Notes: a model not told the origin generated them from the sequence alone. 64,000 nucleotides of DNA from Chrysoperla carnea (GCF_905475395.1 NC_058338.1:91001435-91065434); one strand, 5' to 3'. Positions 48,701 to 60,531 are shown, numbered from the stretch's first letter. A program made the numbers and translations.

Positions 48701-49863
48701 TGTCATCCTAATCTGTACGGTAGTTTTTGCGTGAAAGAGTAACAAACATCTATCCATCCATCCATCCAAACTTTTACGATTATAGTACATAATCGATTGA
48801 TTGTCTGATTTATCGCCCGATTAAGTGCTTGTCAAACCCATTTTTCTCATTTGCTATTGATAAATGTTTTAAGTAACCAGGTGGTCTAAATTGGAAGTAC
48901 TGAAAAGGCGGTCCATTTCCTATTTTAATTAGTACGAATTTATATCGTCACTTGGCGAGATTTATCTGCTTAGAATTTGAATGTGTTGCTTAATCTTTAA
49001 AAATGGTAAGTACAAGTATTGCCATCTGGTAATCTAAAATGGAACTACTGAAAACGGACCCATTGTTCGCACTCGCACTCTCTAGTCCCGCCAACTTGGT
49101 TATACATTCGATGAATACCCCCCGATAATATTTCATCAAGGAAATACCGTCTGTAGAAAATTGAGAATTCTGTAGACTCAGCAGTACCGTACTTACTATT
49201 CAGGCAGCTTAAGCGAACGTGTAGAGCCAAAAAAATTAACTGCTTTTATTTTAACAAAAAAAAAAAATCCTTAGTCAAAGGGCTCTCGTGTGGAGCCCCT
49301 GGTAGATTTACTACAATTTAATAAAATAGAAAAAGTGGGAAGTGGAAAGAATTAGACAAATTTTCTGTAAAAGGGTTCTCGTTGAGGGTAGATTTACGAA
49401 GATTAAAAATATATGCGGTAGTGTCAGCCGTGGCGTAGAGACAAAAAAAAAGCTTAGTCAGCCTCTGCTTAAAAATCCGCCTGCAACAAACAATTGGAAC
49501 AGGACAAGGTCACACAGTTGGAAATGCAGCACTGAACTCAAGTTCGACTAGTTCTTTACCGATTTTATTTATTATTCACTCTTTTTAAGCACATTTATTT
49601 AAATAATTTTTTTTTTTTAATTTTATACTTACTTTCCAATATAAACCGCCTTTCTTATATGTATAGATATTTTTTACACTCATCTGCATAATTTTTAAAT
49701 TCTATGGTTCTATAAAATCTTCGAATACAAGAAAAAAACTAATCTAATAACTTTTTCTTTTATAGTTGAAGATTGTGAAAGAAACGATGGATCAGCGGAA
49801 AAACCGTACTATATGTCACGTGAATTAATGAAAATATTAGGTAAAAAAAATAAAAATGAATAA
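36762..49863 (+). CDS. Choline transporter-like protein (SLC44/CTL family), 12 exons, 5' end missing
   Basis: Multi-pass membrane transporter family moving choline (and in some members ethanolamine) across plasma or organelle membranes. Exons: 36762-36884, 37696-37859, 38033-38228, 40797-40921, 41362-41527, 42786-42951, 43723-43909, 44701-44827, 45394-45547, 46550-46841, 48140-48362, 49766-49863. Phases join into 673 residues. Diagnostic segments: QYDPDFRGPLEKRSCTDV before TM1, CGVDADL, CINECP, RCFP, LIKEGSKAVTS, the N-glycosylatable Cys-rich loop of exons 7-8, AYIVCAIYGTNFCSSAKEAF, and the C-terminus YYMSRELMKILGKKNK. Nine to ten hydrophobic helices are visible. Exon 1 begins in mid-codon (second base), so a short upstream exon with the ATG is missing; I searched by eye and found none. 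AATAAA overlaps the stop. Introns are loaded with repeats. Which insect paralogue it is was not decided. Confidence 0.93.
37088..37577 (+). mobile_element. Family A element in SLC44 intron
   Basis: Rearranged copy: ATAATTGACTGAGTTAATTG start, AAACAGTGATGTTTACGAAA, then directly GGAACATGACGGGCGGATGAC, so the hairpin block is lost, and an ACATACAGGGTATAATT end. Confidence 0.65.
38470..39890 (-). repeat. LINE- or Helitron-like dispersed element in SLC44 intron
   Basis: Starts near CCTATATATTATAAATGTGA then AGTAAGGATGTTTGTTTGTTACG, CGCAAAAACTACTAAATGG; ends near GCGAAGTGAGGCGGGGAACAGC. Such start and end phrases are widespread in insect repeats. The relative at 48,485-48,790 is inverted and ends in TATCCATCCATCCATCCAAAC. 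No coding domain seen, class uncertain. Confidence 0.4.
41809..42765. repeat. Long-TIR foldback MITE in SLC44 intron, with nested A
   Basis: Ends TATACAGGATTTTT and AAAAACCCTGTATA. The arms pair again at AAACTATATTTTTAATA against TAAAAATATAGTTTT and at GTTTATACAAGCTCATAATT against AATTATGAGCTTGTATAAAC. Family A (42,121-42,687) is inserted in the right arm. No coding capacity. Confidence 0.75.
42121..42687 (+). mobile_element. Family A element nested in the foldback MITE
   Basis: Full-length copy: GTAACAAGTGAAAACAAACA start, four to five GACG blocks, hairpin block changed to GGGTCAAACGGACCC, and an end at ATATATGCATAGTA. The intact left arm of the host MITE shows the pre-insertion sequence (TATTATTAAAAATATAG). 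Confidence 0.8.
43224..43363. repeat. 140-bp hairpin MITE in SLC44 intron
   Basis: CTTGCGGTAAATAAAAATGA at the left pairs with TCATTTTTATTGACCGCAAG at the right, and the pairing continues through TATATATCAGATATATTTG. A nearly complete hairpin. Confidence 0.8.
43453..43680 (+). repeat. Dispersed repeat P in SLC44 intron
   Basis: TTTTTAACCCCCGAAC, a TCTGTCTGTCTATCTG run, GCCTAAACGGATGAACCG, TTTGAAAGGTAATTTAATGG and AGGGTTCCGTACC, as in the esterase introns. Confidence 0.65.
45625..46118 (+). repeat. Minisatellite, about 133-bp unit, in SLC44 intron
   Basis: Four diverged units starting near 45,638, 45,774, 45,905 and 46,040, each with a GGACAAA or TTTTGGGTGG phrase, CGAATGACAT and GGGGGTGCTG. 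Non-coding. Confidence 0.7.
46130..46375 (+). repeat. Partial copy of palindrome B in SLC44 intron
   Basis: Inner arm of B: CAAGTTGCCTATTTACTAAT, TAATAGAAACATGTGTC, ATTTGTCACCTAAGAAACAC, GTTTTCGCAGAAAGCGAGC. Confidence 0.6.
46959..47193. repeat. Small inverted-repeat element in SLC44 intron
   Basis: GCCAACATCTGAGGTAATTG at the left pairs with CAATTACCTCAAATGTTGG at the right, with CTTGGGTCA/TGACCCAAG in register, giving about 30 bp of stem. It is non-coding; the 70-residue ORF just downstream has no recognised domain. Confidence 0.55.
48885..49055 (-). repeat. Dispersed repeat M in SLC44 intron
   Basis: AAATTGGAAGTACTGAAAAG, TTAATTAGTACGAATTTATA and CCATCTGGTAATCTAAAATG identify it as the reverse of the M unit at 1425-1672. 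Confidence 0.6.
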
Positions 49864-50249
49864 AATACATTTTAGTCAGTCTGTAATTTATAAAATTTCT
49901 TTTCAAATTTATAAAAGACTAAATTCAATGGCAATAAAAATTTGTTTACATCTTTTTTGTTTTAACATACATTTTTTATATTTGCTGTATTTTTAAATTT
50001 ATATTTCGTATACTACTACTTTTTTAAATAAAAAGGCTCTGTCTCATCAACTACGATGGAAAATTAAGTTAACTTGGTTAAAAGATTAATATATTCGATA
50101 TGAATTTTCAACTCAGACAATCCGAAAAATTATCATTAAACATATTATTATAAGCGTTTGATATTTTGCTCCTACTCAAAATTCGATTTCTTTGTGTTTC
50201 GAAGCTATGTTTAATATAACTGAAGTCTCATAACAATAATAATAATAAC

Positions 50250-50960
50250 TTCTTATGCTTCGAACACCTACAGACACTCGCCACAAGGCTGCACCCCGAG
50301 TGCTGTACAACTTCCTGAGCCATAAGTATGAAGTGGACCCTACGCCAGTCTTACCCTATGCTCCACGCGAAATCGAGTCCGTCATCAAGAATGATAAGTG
50401 CATTATCTTCTGGAATTTTACGTTCGCAACTACCAGGCAGCTCTCCGCTACTAACCCTGATATTCCAGGATATTCCATCCAAGACTATGTACGTAATCGA
50501 ATTCTCTGTGTCCACACAAACGAACATAGTCTCGAAAGAAGAGAAAAAACAGACTAAATATCTATCTCCTACAAGAATTTCGATAACTACACTCTGGCAA
50601 CTCAATCAAAATAGTTGTTCTCAATATTGGTTGCCTCGTCAAAATTCGTACCACTTTCGAAACGAATCTTTCTCAAATTCCGGTCTGCAGGTCTCATATT
50701 CATCATCTTATCTCTGCCATGCAGAAGGCTGTCAGCATAGGCATCCTTCGTACATTGAGATCGCATCATCTGTCTTAAAGTAACAACCCTTGAAATTTCC
50801 CATTTATTTTTTTCTTTTAGTAGGTTCCACATCACTGCGGTGCAGAGACGAAGCCTGCTTGACCAGAAAACCAGACAGACTAACGTACCTCCCGACTCGA
50901 AAAATAGACGGACCTTCGGACGTCGCGCTGACTGAAGTATGTACAGGTTACACGGCCACA
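50250..50960 (+). pseudogene. Decayed 3' part of a LINE polyprotein
   Basis: Translation in at least two frames gives pieces typical of the C-terminus of non-LTR retrotransposon proteins related to R2: VLYNFLSHKYEVDP, TTRQLSATNPDIP, then NIVSKEEKKQTKYL, then a frame with SIKIVVLNIGCL and ISAMQKAVSIGILRTLRSH. The PD and downstream motifs fit a restriction-like endonuclease tail. Frame changes and lost segments make it non-functional. It is flanked by ATA/ATAA-rich runs (50,237 and 51,107). Clade assignment is from memory of the family and is tentative. Confidence 0.6.
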
Positions 50961-53266
50961 AGTCAGTGAAACTTCTTCAAAGGACGTAACTCCCTTGTGA
51001 AGATTTATGTCTATCAAGAAGATGGGTGGCTCTGGGATGTAAACCTTGTATACTCTGCCCCTCCCCCCCTAGAAGGAATGAACTCGTTAATATTTCAAAT
51101 TTAAACAATAATAATAATAACAATAAATAAGAGGGGTACCGCAAGTGGGTCCCTAGCACCTAGACCTAGGGTTCCTCTGTGCCCTTCTTGAGAATAATCT
51201 ATCGCATGAAGGCAAAACGTTTCCAAGTAAGAGATGCTATTTTAAGCAGATGAAACTGTAGATTTCTGTCAAAGCCAGATGCCACACAGAAAGCCCACAT
51301 TTTCTTCGCTGATGGAAGGTCAATCGAAAGAAACCCATCAAGAACCCCACCACCCTTCGTCAAGTGCAAAAATTATGTAGAAGCGAACATTTGATGGCAA
51401 CTTTGGCACAAAAAATACGATATACTTGAATGGAAATCAAATACCTTTAGGTCATTATTATTTACTAATTTCATTAAAGGATGATATAAACAAGGAACAT
51501 TTTTAATTTCAAGGAACTTCGAGTACTTAAATAAGAGCCCTAAAAAGGATACAATGCTTGAATTACTAACAGGTGTCTTAAGGGAGATTCTCCAGATTCG
51601 ATCTAAATTGTATACTTTCTGATATAATCGAAGAGGGTTAAAATTCGTCACGTCTTACAGCAAATGGAAGGGGAAAAGGTGAATATTTTAACTAGTTTGC
51701 AATTTTATACCAAGATATTAGCTAACAATAAGTATTTGCAAGCACTTTAACGGGCTGAACACATCTAATTTAAATTAATTTGGACTAACCGACATTAAAC
51801 TCTCCAATCAAAGATGATGAAACTGAACCTTTAATAAATTACATTCATCTACACATCAAGACACATGGATAAGATAAGTTTTTTTTGGTACAAGATTCAT
51901 TTACAATATTTGATATTATCTAAAAGATCTAGTGTACCTCAGTCACATTGGAACATATTTGTAGGAAACATCTAAAATAGTGTTATTTAGGACAGATAAA
52001 TAGAGCTAAGTTTTTATTCCCTAGTTGGGAAATCAACAGAATACCATTCTGTTTCATCTAATGAAGGCAATAAGATATATATTTCTATCGTTGAGATAAG
52101 AAAAAGTATGTGGACTCACATAGTGATGTCATTAGGCGTCCATCTGATATGAAATTACGAATGAAATTGGTATTTCTGTCCCAAATGGTAAGTTAGCAAT
52201 CTTAAAACGTATTATATTTAAAGCTCACGGCATTAGTTTTCTCAGGATCCAAATTATCCTAAAACAAAAAATTATAATTGGAAACAAAAAAAAAAACTTA
52301 CTTCATGTAAACTTTTTCATGTAGAAGTCAACAGGAAGTAAGAGAATCGAATTTTAGGATCCGAAACTTTGGTTTCAAAGTAGGGAAACTTTTGGTGTTC
52401 TGCGTTGCTTCTAATTACGATAGAGTTATGTAATTCTGCTTATAATGGGATCATTGTAAAAACTGGCTATTAAAAATTGTATAAGTTAAGATAACCTCAT
52501 TTGTTTTGTTAGGTTGTGTTAAGTTAGAGTGGCTGTCCTGGGGTGGGACACACTTAGACCATAGGACCCGTTGTGATACCGAAAAAAGTTGGCACATCCC
52601 CGGCCATTACTCCATGAACCATTTGGAGCTGTTTAGAAACAGCAAGGGTGTTTTGACGTTAACGGGCTTCAGGTCGGAGAGATTGTCAAAGAAAGGCTGG
52701 CTCAAATAAGTCCACCTCCTCGTGGCAAGAGCTGGGTAGTGACAAAGAAGATGAAACATCGTTTCTTCCTCCTCCACACTGTGACAGCTCCTGCAGTAGT
52801 CATTACACTGTCAAGCCCAGGCATTCAGCGTGCCTGCCGCCTAGCCAGTGTCCTACATTAGCCTACGATTGTACTCTGCCCATATCTGTCTTATAGTACC
52901 ACAAGTACGTTCCTACTTCCATCTAAGATTGGCTTTTTTTAAGGTATCCTCTTTGAGGAGCAACTTGCAGTTCGTAAATGGAACTCCCGGATGTGCATTG
53001 ATACCAGTTCCCGAAATGTCCCTGTATTCGTTTTGTTAAAAGTACATAAACATTATTCATACCAAAATGGACGCCAAATGACAATCATTACTCCATTCCA
53101 TCTTTATACTTTTCTTCAACAAGTATAGGTTAACAATCTAGATAGAATATAGACATCTATGTATAAAACAAATATCCAACACCATGTTTACCAAGAAAAA
53201 AAGGACTCAAAAAATGATACATCGATGATTTTAACGACGGTTTTACTAAAAGTAAGCAAATCTTTG
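50961..53266. other. Gene-free stretch between convergent genes
   Basis: Holds the LINE 3' flank and, at about 52,500-53,035, a less AT-rich block (CTGTCCTGGGGTGGGACACA, ACTTAGACCATAGGACCCG, TCCTGCAGTAGTCATTACAC) that looks like non-coding or decayed retroelement sequence preceded by GTTGTGTTAAGTTAG. No host exon recognised. Several ORFs of 60-90 codons here have no domain. Confidence 0.5.
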
Positions 53267-56200
53267 TTACTTTTTTTTATGTGAATTCGTTGATTGTATC
53301 ATTTCTGAATGTCGTTCAACAACATTTGCTACAATTGAATCCTCAATTTCAACACCATGATGAATTTGTTCTCGTGTTAAATTAATTTCAAAACTTTCTT
53401 CGGGTGTTACAAATATTACCCTTTGTTTGCGTGTTTGCAGCATATTGGCTATAACCAACTGAAATTTAAAAATTTGTATTTAATTAGTTTACAAATTTTT
53501 TAATTGACTTACAATGTTTGATTTAAGTATTAGTCCGTGGGACAACGCGTTTTTTTTCTGAATACATACTTGAGACTTCGTGAGTGGCTTCCTTCTACCA
53601 AGCTTTCCTCTACGATTTTCTTCAAAAATGCTGCGTTTTCAAATGATCATGATGACGTCTTATTTGAGTTATCGTTCTGAAAAAAACGCAGCAGGGAATT
53701 TGTCCGACACTATGACGACTTGATAACATTAATAATTAACAAATCAGCAAAAATGTACCATGTACGTATTCAAAAACAAAAGTACTTAAGTACGACGTTC
53801 GAAATGGTTTACAAGTTCATAGGTGCAGTATTTTTGTCGGACAAAATATTTTATTGTTTAATAATTACTAGCAGCCAAACCCGGCGTTGCTCGAGTTAAA
53901 ATACATTGCATGTTTATTGGTATAAATAATATTTAAGGATTCATTTTTTAACGTAAATATTATAGATGTCTATCTTAGATATTGAGAAAATTATTCGACC
54001 ATTAAACATACGGTGTATATAGAGTATATCAAATTAATTAAGTTATACAAAATTAATCTCTCCATTGCGAACACGATCAGACTGACGGAAAGTCACTGGA
54101 TTTGATTTATATACCGTCGAATATTGAAATTTCTAGTACCAGAACACTCTAGAATATTCAAATAGTTCGTTCTTTTTCACTTTTCAAAATCCCTTGAATT
54201 TGTTTCATTACTGTTTACTCTAAATTTCAATTAATCTTCTCTCGACTGTAAACATGATCAGACTGACGGAAAGTCACTATATATTTTCCACATTTTTGCC
54301 ACCCACAACCACCCACTTCTACCCACCGCAACCAAACTCTCTTACTTTCACCAGGAGACCAAGGGGTATTTACCGCCCCAACGGGAAGTTGATTGGAGTT
54401 GGTGGTCATAGAGAAAACCCTGTCTTCACGTACTAACATTAGCATTTTATAAATATATATATATATTAGGTTAATGTTATCAAGTGGTCATAGTGTCCGA
54501 CAAATTCCCTGCTGCGTTTTTAAGAACGATAACTCAAATATGACGTCATCATGCTCATTTGAAAACGCAACCTTTTTGAAAAAAATCGTAAAGGAAAGTT
54601 TGGTTGACTCGTCAAAAGGGAAGCCACTGACGAAATTTCAAGTATGTAATTATCATTTAAAAACCCCGTGGTGTCCCACGGTCTATATTCCTTTCCAACT
54701 TGAATCAGTAACACAAATTATACTCACTTTATGCTTATATTTCACAAGCGCTTGACGAGCTTTTGATATTAGAAGATTCTCATCGGTTTCTAATTTGAAT
54801 GAAACAACATATGCTTGTGGTACCCAAATATTTACAACAGATGATAACATTTTTGGAACTAATTTTAATGATATGTTTGGTGGTTGCTCGGATTGTAGTT
54901 TATGTGTTGCCTAAAAAGGATGAATTTATAAATAATTCACAATTGGATATTCCTAACTCCTAAATGTTAAACACAAAAAAGTGTACGAATTATTTGGGTA
55001 CGATTTGATTTTTACTCGCTTTCATGTGAGTTAATGGTTTAAAATTTAAATTTAAAAAATCTCTGAAGTAATTAGCCTTTTGCGTCTGAAGCTTGTGGAG
55101 GGGAGGGTACAAATTCATTTTATGAGGTTATAATCTAGATGTATCAATCTATCAACATTTTAAAAATTAATACATACAAAAGTATAATTTGTCCAAATTA
55201 TCTTAATTAATTAAGTACTGAGTTAGTGATAAATGGTAAGTAATCTGGTAGTCTAATTTGAAATGGACCCCACTTCCTGTTTTATTTGTACGTACTATTA
55301 TCGCCAGTTGATGGGGTTTATTTGATTTGAATATTCTGATTGGCCTTTAAAAATAATATTAAGTACAAGTATTGCTATCTGGTAGTCTAAATTGAAAATA
55401 CTGAAAACGGGTCCATTTCCTGTTTAAATTAGTACGAATTATTATCGCCAATTGCAACTTCCAGTTATCAATAAAAAATTTGATTCAAAATTTTTTTGTT
55501 TTAAATCGAAAAAATCACAATCTATTTTTTGATTTGACATTTTAACTTGATGGGCAGCGTGGACCCTATATTATAGTGAAATTTTCAGCGGTATCTCAAA
55601 AACTGCTTGCCTAGTAGGTTGGACAAATATCACAAGATTAGAAGAAACGAAATGATAAAGAAGGTTGGGGAATAGGTTCTTTGTGGGTAAAGGAGGTCTG
55701 GAAAGGCTTACTTGCCAAGTTTCGACCTTCCTCCATGACTACTAACAGTAGTCCAGGCACGTTTCCTGGAGTGTAAAGTCGGAGTGAACAAAAACAAAAT
55801 CAAGAAAAAATCATAAAAATATCAAACTATAAAAATGTAGAAATGGCAGATAAAGCAAAATTTGTACCAGTATCACTAGCCAGATAATTTGGCGGTATGT
55901 GATAGTTTTATTAGGTATGAGTTAGTCTCTCACGATACAGAAAGGCAAAAAACAAATCAAGAGTGTACACATTTTCACAGATATCTAGGAGTTAATAAAA
56001 TAAATATGGAGTCTGTATAAATTCCATTTAAAAGCTAAAATCGATTTACCATTTCATTTGGTGGAATGTAAAAATCAGATACAGCTGCAGCTAAATATAG
56101 AATTGCGTTTCTTCCAAAGCATGCTAAACATTCGCACGAAGCTCGAAGCAACCACAAATAATCGGCTAAAGATGTAAAACTAATATACAGTATCATACCA

Positions 56201-58711
56201 TTTTCAATGGTCTGTTTATATCGTGCTAATACTGGCGCCAAAACATCAACACTGTCAGGTTTTACTGTAAAAATATATTTGTACTATCAACTGTTTTATC
56301 TCTAATTTTCATAGCTAGGTACTTCTCTTTCGGCAGGTCTGGAAAATTTTTATTGCGTGAAATTTTTAAAATCATTTCGACCGATACTCGAAAGCAAAAA
56401 AATAGCCGTTATCCGACACTCTTAAAAATTGGATCGGGCAAAATATTTTTTGCTTCTTTTATTCAATTATCTGTGTATTTAAATATCCTTAACAAATATT
56501 TATTAATTTTAAACTTGACGTGTAATTAAAAATTTTTCATCCCCCTTAAAAGAAAAGCCCCCAGGTATGAAAATTTTCGAAAGAGAAAAAGTATTCTGAA
56601 ACTGAATCAGAATGAACTAGACCTGTGTATCTAGCTCGAAAAATAGATCTTAAGTCCGATTTAGGAGCTACGCATATCAATTATTAGGTTTTTCTCAAAC
56701 AAGATTTTTAGCTATTTTGTTGTTACTAGTTTCAGGGATTATATCCACTTGCGAGCGCAAAAAAACCCGTATTTATGAGTTTTGGGAAGACAATTTATTT
56801 TACATAAACATAAAAAACGTATACATGTAGAAAATTTCTTTAATTTTAAGATCCCATTGTCCGATTTCAAAAATATGATACTGTACTGCACCTGTAGGCG
56901 TTCTCCTGGATGTCCTACAAAAAAAATGTCCGGCGGTGAGCACCATATCTCTGGTTTGGATTATTTAAAATGAAATAATTCCAGAAAATTTCTTTAGTCG
57001 CGATAGACGATTACAGGTATTAATCGAAGAAATAGTCAAAATTGTGATTTTTGACAAAATGGCGACTTCCAAAAAAAAAAATTTTAATTCTTCAAAAAAT
57101 TTCCAACTTCTTATACCTTCGTTTAATACCTGAGGAATATATGTAAGGAGATTGTGTGAAAATTCGAAACCAATCGATCGAGTCGTTTCGGAGAAAAACG
57201 CGTTTAAAGTTTCAAAAGACGTTTACACTGAGTTAAATTTTTTTTTTATTAGATCCTAAAAAATTGAAATTCAAATCGAACATTATCGAAACAGGCTATT
57301 GTTGTTTGACAGATTGCCAACAATAATTGATTTGAGTAGCGTCTATATCGGAATCACGACCCATTTTTCAAACCAAATACTGATCTAAATAGGTTTTAAT
57401 CGAACTCAAAATAGCTGAACTGGGAATTTATCTTACAATTAGAATCGATTTTTACCCACCCGTAATGGTTGTATGTCCATTTTTCTCTTGTAAATCCAAC
57501 ATATCCATAAATTTTTGTCCGTTAAAATGTCTTGTAAATGGTTCTAATGATTTGAGACGATGCATAAAAATAACCGAGTAACCATGTTCAAGAAAATATT
57601 CAGCTGATGCTGAACCACGTGTGCCTGCACTAAAATTATCAACAAAACGAACTGTGTTATGTTCTAAAGGTACTGTAGTCCCACCAGACTGCAAAAATAA
57701 ATAAGAAATAAATCAGAAAATTGTAAAACTCGACATCATTGAAGACATGGTCAACTCGTAAAAAGTCTACGAATTTTATCACAGCGTTAACGCAAGTGGC
57801 AAAAAAACCGCATACTTGTGCTATCTCCACCCCATTAGAGACCAACTACGCGGTAGAGCTCCTGGGTATTTCAATCACAGGATAAATTAATTAGAAGAAA
57901 CATACACCCTCACTTTCAATTCATCCAAAGCCAAACGAGATTTAAAACGTACAACCAGACAAAATATAAAACAAAGGAATAGACATGTCGAGAAGTATTA
58001 TACAAGGTGTCCTTAAAGTAGTGGTCAAACACAAACCCTAGATTCAAGTGATCATTGTCGTCTATCAAATATGGTTTAGTTAACAAGTTCAAATTGGTGA
58101 ACTTGTTAATTGGTGAACTCTTTGGATTCGGAATGATGTCTAGAAAAATGTGCCAGAAGCATTTCCAGCATATCAAAAATTACAAAAGTTATAAACAATT
58201 AAAGATGAAAAAAAAGTAATTCGTTTTTCACCAATATTTCATAAAATATTAATATTTAAGAAATTTAAAAAAAAAAAATTCTTAAAGAGGAGGAAATTTT
58301 CAATAAAAAACTCCCACTCCCGGAATAAGTCAATCTCCATTAATTAATAATTTTATGAATATAAGTTATTGAATAGTTTTCGATATTACATTCGAAACGC
58401 CGTGAGATATCGCTCTTAAAATAGAATTTTAAGGGATTTCTTAGAAACTAATCGTCCACTGCTAAAGTGAAGAAGCTGTTTTTTACAGCCGTTTCTCTAG
58501 ATTTAGAAATATTCTTATCAATAAGCTCTGTATAAAATTGATGAGAATCTTTCAACAATAAAAAAAATGTGGTTATACATACCGTTATTAATGCTATCTT
58601 GTTGCCTAATTTATAATGCCTGTCGCAAAATTCTTTTAAAATAATTCGATTATCTTCAAAATCAGTTGGTGGAAGATTTGTAGCATAAAATTCTTCCCAA
58701 TTTGTTGCCAT
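53267..58711 (-). CDS. PPCS: Phosphopantothenate-cysteine ligase (five exons, 315 aa)
   Basis: Second step of coenzyme A synthesis: joins 4'-phosphopantothenate to cysteine using a nucleoside triphosphate, in the cytosol. Exons in gene order: 58711-58583, 57688-57460, 56264-56050, 54910-54728, 53458-53267. Phases join without error, and the 315 residues match the usual length of about 310. Landmarks: start [15 protein letters not shown], glycine loop SGGTTVPLE at 44-52, RFVDNFSAG at 57-65 with Asn61 of the active site, [15 protein letters not shown] at 178-184, EMATHKLQS across the exon 3-4 junction, SFKLETD at 228-234, VIANML in exon 5 and a Lys-rich end. The exon 2 donor is GTGGGT, fixed by phase. 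Intron 4 carries MITE E. It is convergent with the SLC44 gene. Looks intact. Confidence 0.95.
53530..54684. repeat. Long-TIR MITE E in PPCS intron 4
   Basis: Arms of about 210 bp: GTCCGTGGGACAACGCG at the left against GTGTCCCACGGTC at the right; GAAAAAAACGCAGCAGGGAA against TTCCCTGCTGCGTTTTTAAG; TTGATAACATTAATAATTA against GGTTAATGTTATCAA. The middle holds unrelated repeat sequence: GCAGCCAAACCCGGCGTTGC near 53,872 and two copies of GATCAGACTGACGGAAAGTC near 54,072 and 54,256. A solo arm occurs at 7235-7460. Confidence 0.75.
55232..55468 (-). repeat. Dispersed repeat M, double unit, in PPCS intron 3
   Basis: Two half-units with GGTAGTCTAATTTG/GGTAGTCTAAATTG, CCACTTCCTG/CCATTTCCTG and TATTATCGCCA. 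Same dimeric layout as 1425-1672, reversed. Confidence 0.6.
58082..58330 (+). repeat. Partial copy of palindrome B in PPCS intron 1
   Basis: Outer arm of B: AACAAGTTCAAATTGGTGAA, GGAATGATGTCTAGAAAAAT, TTATAAACAATTAAAGATG, CAATATTTCATAAAATATTAA and ACTCCCACTCCCGG. Confidence 0.65.
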
Positions 58712-59689
58712 GTTACCCGTATTTTCAAAAGTATATAAAAATTTGAAGGTTAACTAACACTTAATTAACACTTCGGTACAAAAGTCATATCAGTCTTATG
58801 AATACCAATCATGTAATAAATTAATCATATATTATTTTAGATAACATTTTTTTTTTCGCTTATCCGATAATAATGATTTAAAGTACCTATCCAAATATTT
58901 ATATTGAATGATTTTTTTTTTAATTTGGGTTAATCGAAAAATTAAAAACTGAAACTGAAGAGCGCACTCTCCGAATACTCGATGATTCTAATTTCTAAAC
59001 TGAATTTTGTTATAGGTCAAGAGGTGTTTTCGAATTCGAATATCTTAATCTTGGTTTGATGCATTTTATAGAATTGAGATGTAATATGTAAATGGAAAAT
59101 TGGCCTGAAAACTGATACCAAAACAACCTTATATGGTATTTTCTTCAATAAATTGTTATATTTTTTAATTACTTTAAAACTTGTCTTTTTCAAAACATAA
59201 CCTAACTTAACCTATCTTTTATATTGTAAATGACTTTAGGATTAAAAGCATAGAGATATGAAGATATAGAGTGTCATTATCACAGATCTATAAAATAGAC
59301 TGATATGAGTCCGTAGATCAATAAAGTATACTCCCCCCCTTTCAATTTATTGTCATTACAAACCCCCTAAAATATCGTCTATTGAAAACGACAATAATGT
59401 CACAGATTCACAGCAGAACATGTATTACCGGTCTATAAATAATATAAGTTTGTGCTCAGGAATCAGTTAATTTTTTAATTATCCAATAGAATTATCAACA
59501 TACATCTAGGATTTATGTATTAAGCTTAATAGACCATTTCACCGATTTTTTTTGTTTCGGGAAGTATGTCCTTAAGTTCCTAAAGAAGAAGAAATTTACC
59601 AAACTTGTTCTCTCTTTTGTCAGTCTATAAATGTAGGTCTGTGCCCAGAGCTCAGGCTTATGTTTTGTCTCCATTAGCAGTCTCGTTAA

Positions 59690-60325
59690 AATCCATCATT
59701 GAGCATGAATAATTTTCGCATGGAAAATTTTTGTAAGATCCCGTTTAAAAAATGCTTCTGAACGTATAAGTGCACCCTGGTGGAAAAAATATTTGAAGAA
59801 AGAATAAGAAATTCTGAAAATGTCTTAGGAACTTTGAAATTCTCAACGTTTTCGGATTAGTCTAATTCAGAGTTATTCAGAGTTCTTAATACTTTTTTAA
59901 AGCTTCTAAGACTTTTTCAGAGTTTTCTAAGACTTATTAAGACTTTTTTTTTTCAAATATTTTTTCCACCGGGGCAGGTTGCCGGTGGGTAACCCGGTAG
60001 GATATTGTTTAGACTTTTTTTAAACAAATTAATAATGTTGACCGAATCACTTTGGAAAAAATTTTACGACTTTTTTCCTCGAAACTGAAAAGTTTAGAGA
60101 AAAATGTCTAAGGCATTTTTATTAATTTTGACCCTACTTATGTGATAACAGTTATCCCGAAGCGATTCTATCATTGTTATTTATTTGTTAAAAAAATTTT
60201 GTTTAAACAATATCCCCGGTTTGCCTAGATGCAACCTGAACTTTTTCTTGCAAATGAACCTGCATTTTTTAAACGGGATCCTCCAAAAATTATTCTTATT
60301 GATGCTCAATGACGAATTTTACGGA
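59690..60325. repeat. TIR element upstream of PPCS
   Basis: TCATTGAGCATGAATAATTT at the left pairs with AATTATTCTTATTGATGCTCAATGA-type sequence at the right, and AGATCCCGTTTAAAAAATGC pairs with GCATTTTTTAAACGGGATC. The interior has T-rich sequence and CCACCGGGGCAGGTTGCCGG. Non-coding. Confidence 0.6.
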
Positions 60326-60531
60326 AGTCTTAAAGTTAGGTATTTTCATGTTCCCTTTTTAAATTATTGAAATGTTTAAGACTAAAAAAAAAATACAAAT
60401 AATTATTGCTCTATAAATTAGAAATCAATTAAAAATATTTCGGTTAACTAAAATTACTAACTTCTGATTAAAATAAAGATTATATATATATATAATGTGA
60501 GGGTTTAAAAATTCATAACTTTTTATACCAT

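Noticed and set aside
50602-50961. 119-residue minus-strand ORF
   Set aside because: Antisense of the LINE remnant, whose + strand translation matches known LINE pieces.
51130-51180. Possible tRNA-like fold (CACCTAGACCTAGGGTTC)
   Set aside because: CCTAGACCTAGG is a short palindrome, but no acceptor, D or anticodon arms could be placed.
52500-53040. Possible host gene in a less AT-rich block
   Set aside because: Short ORFs in several frames with no domain; phrases look like retroelement-derived sequence, so I kept it as unassigned.
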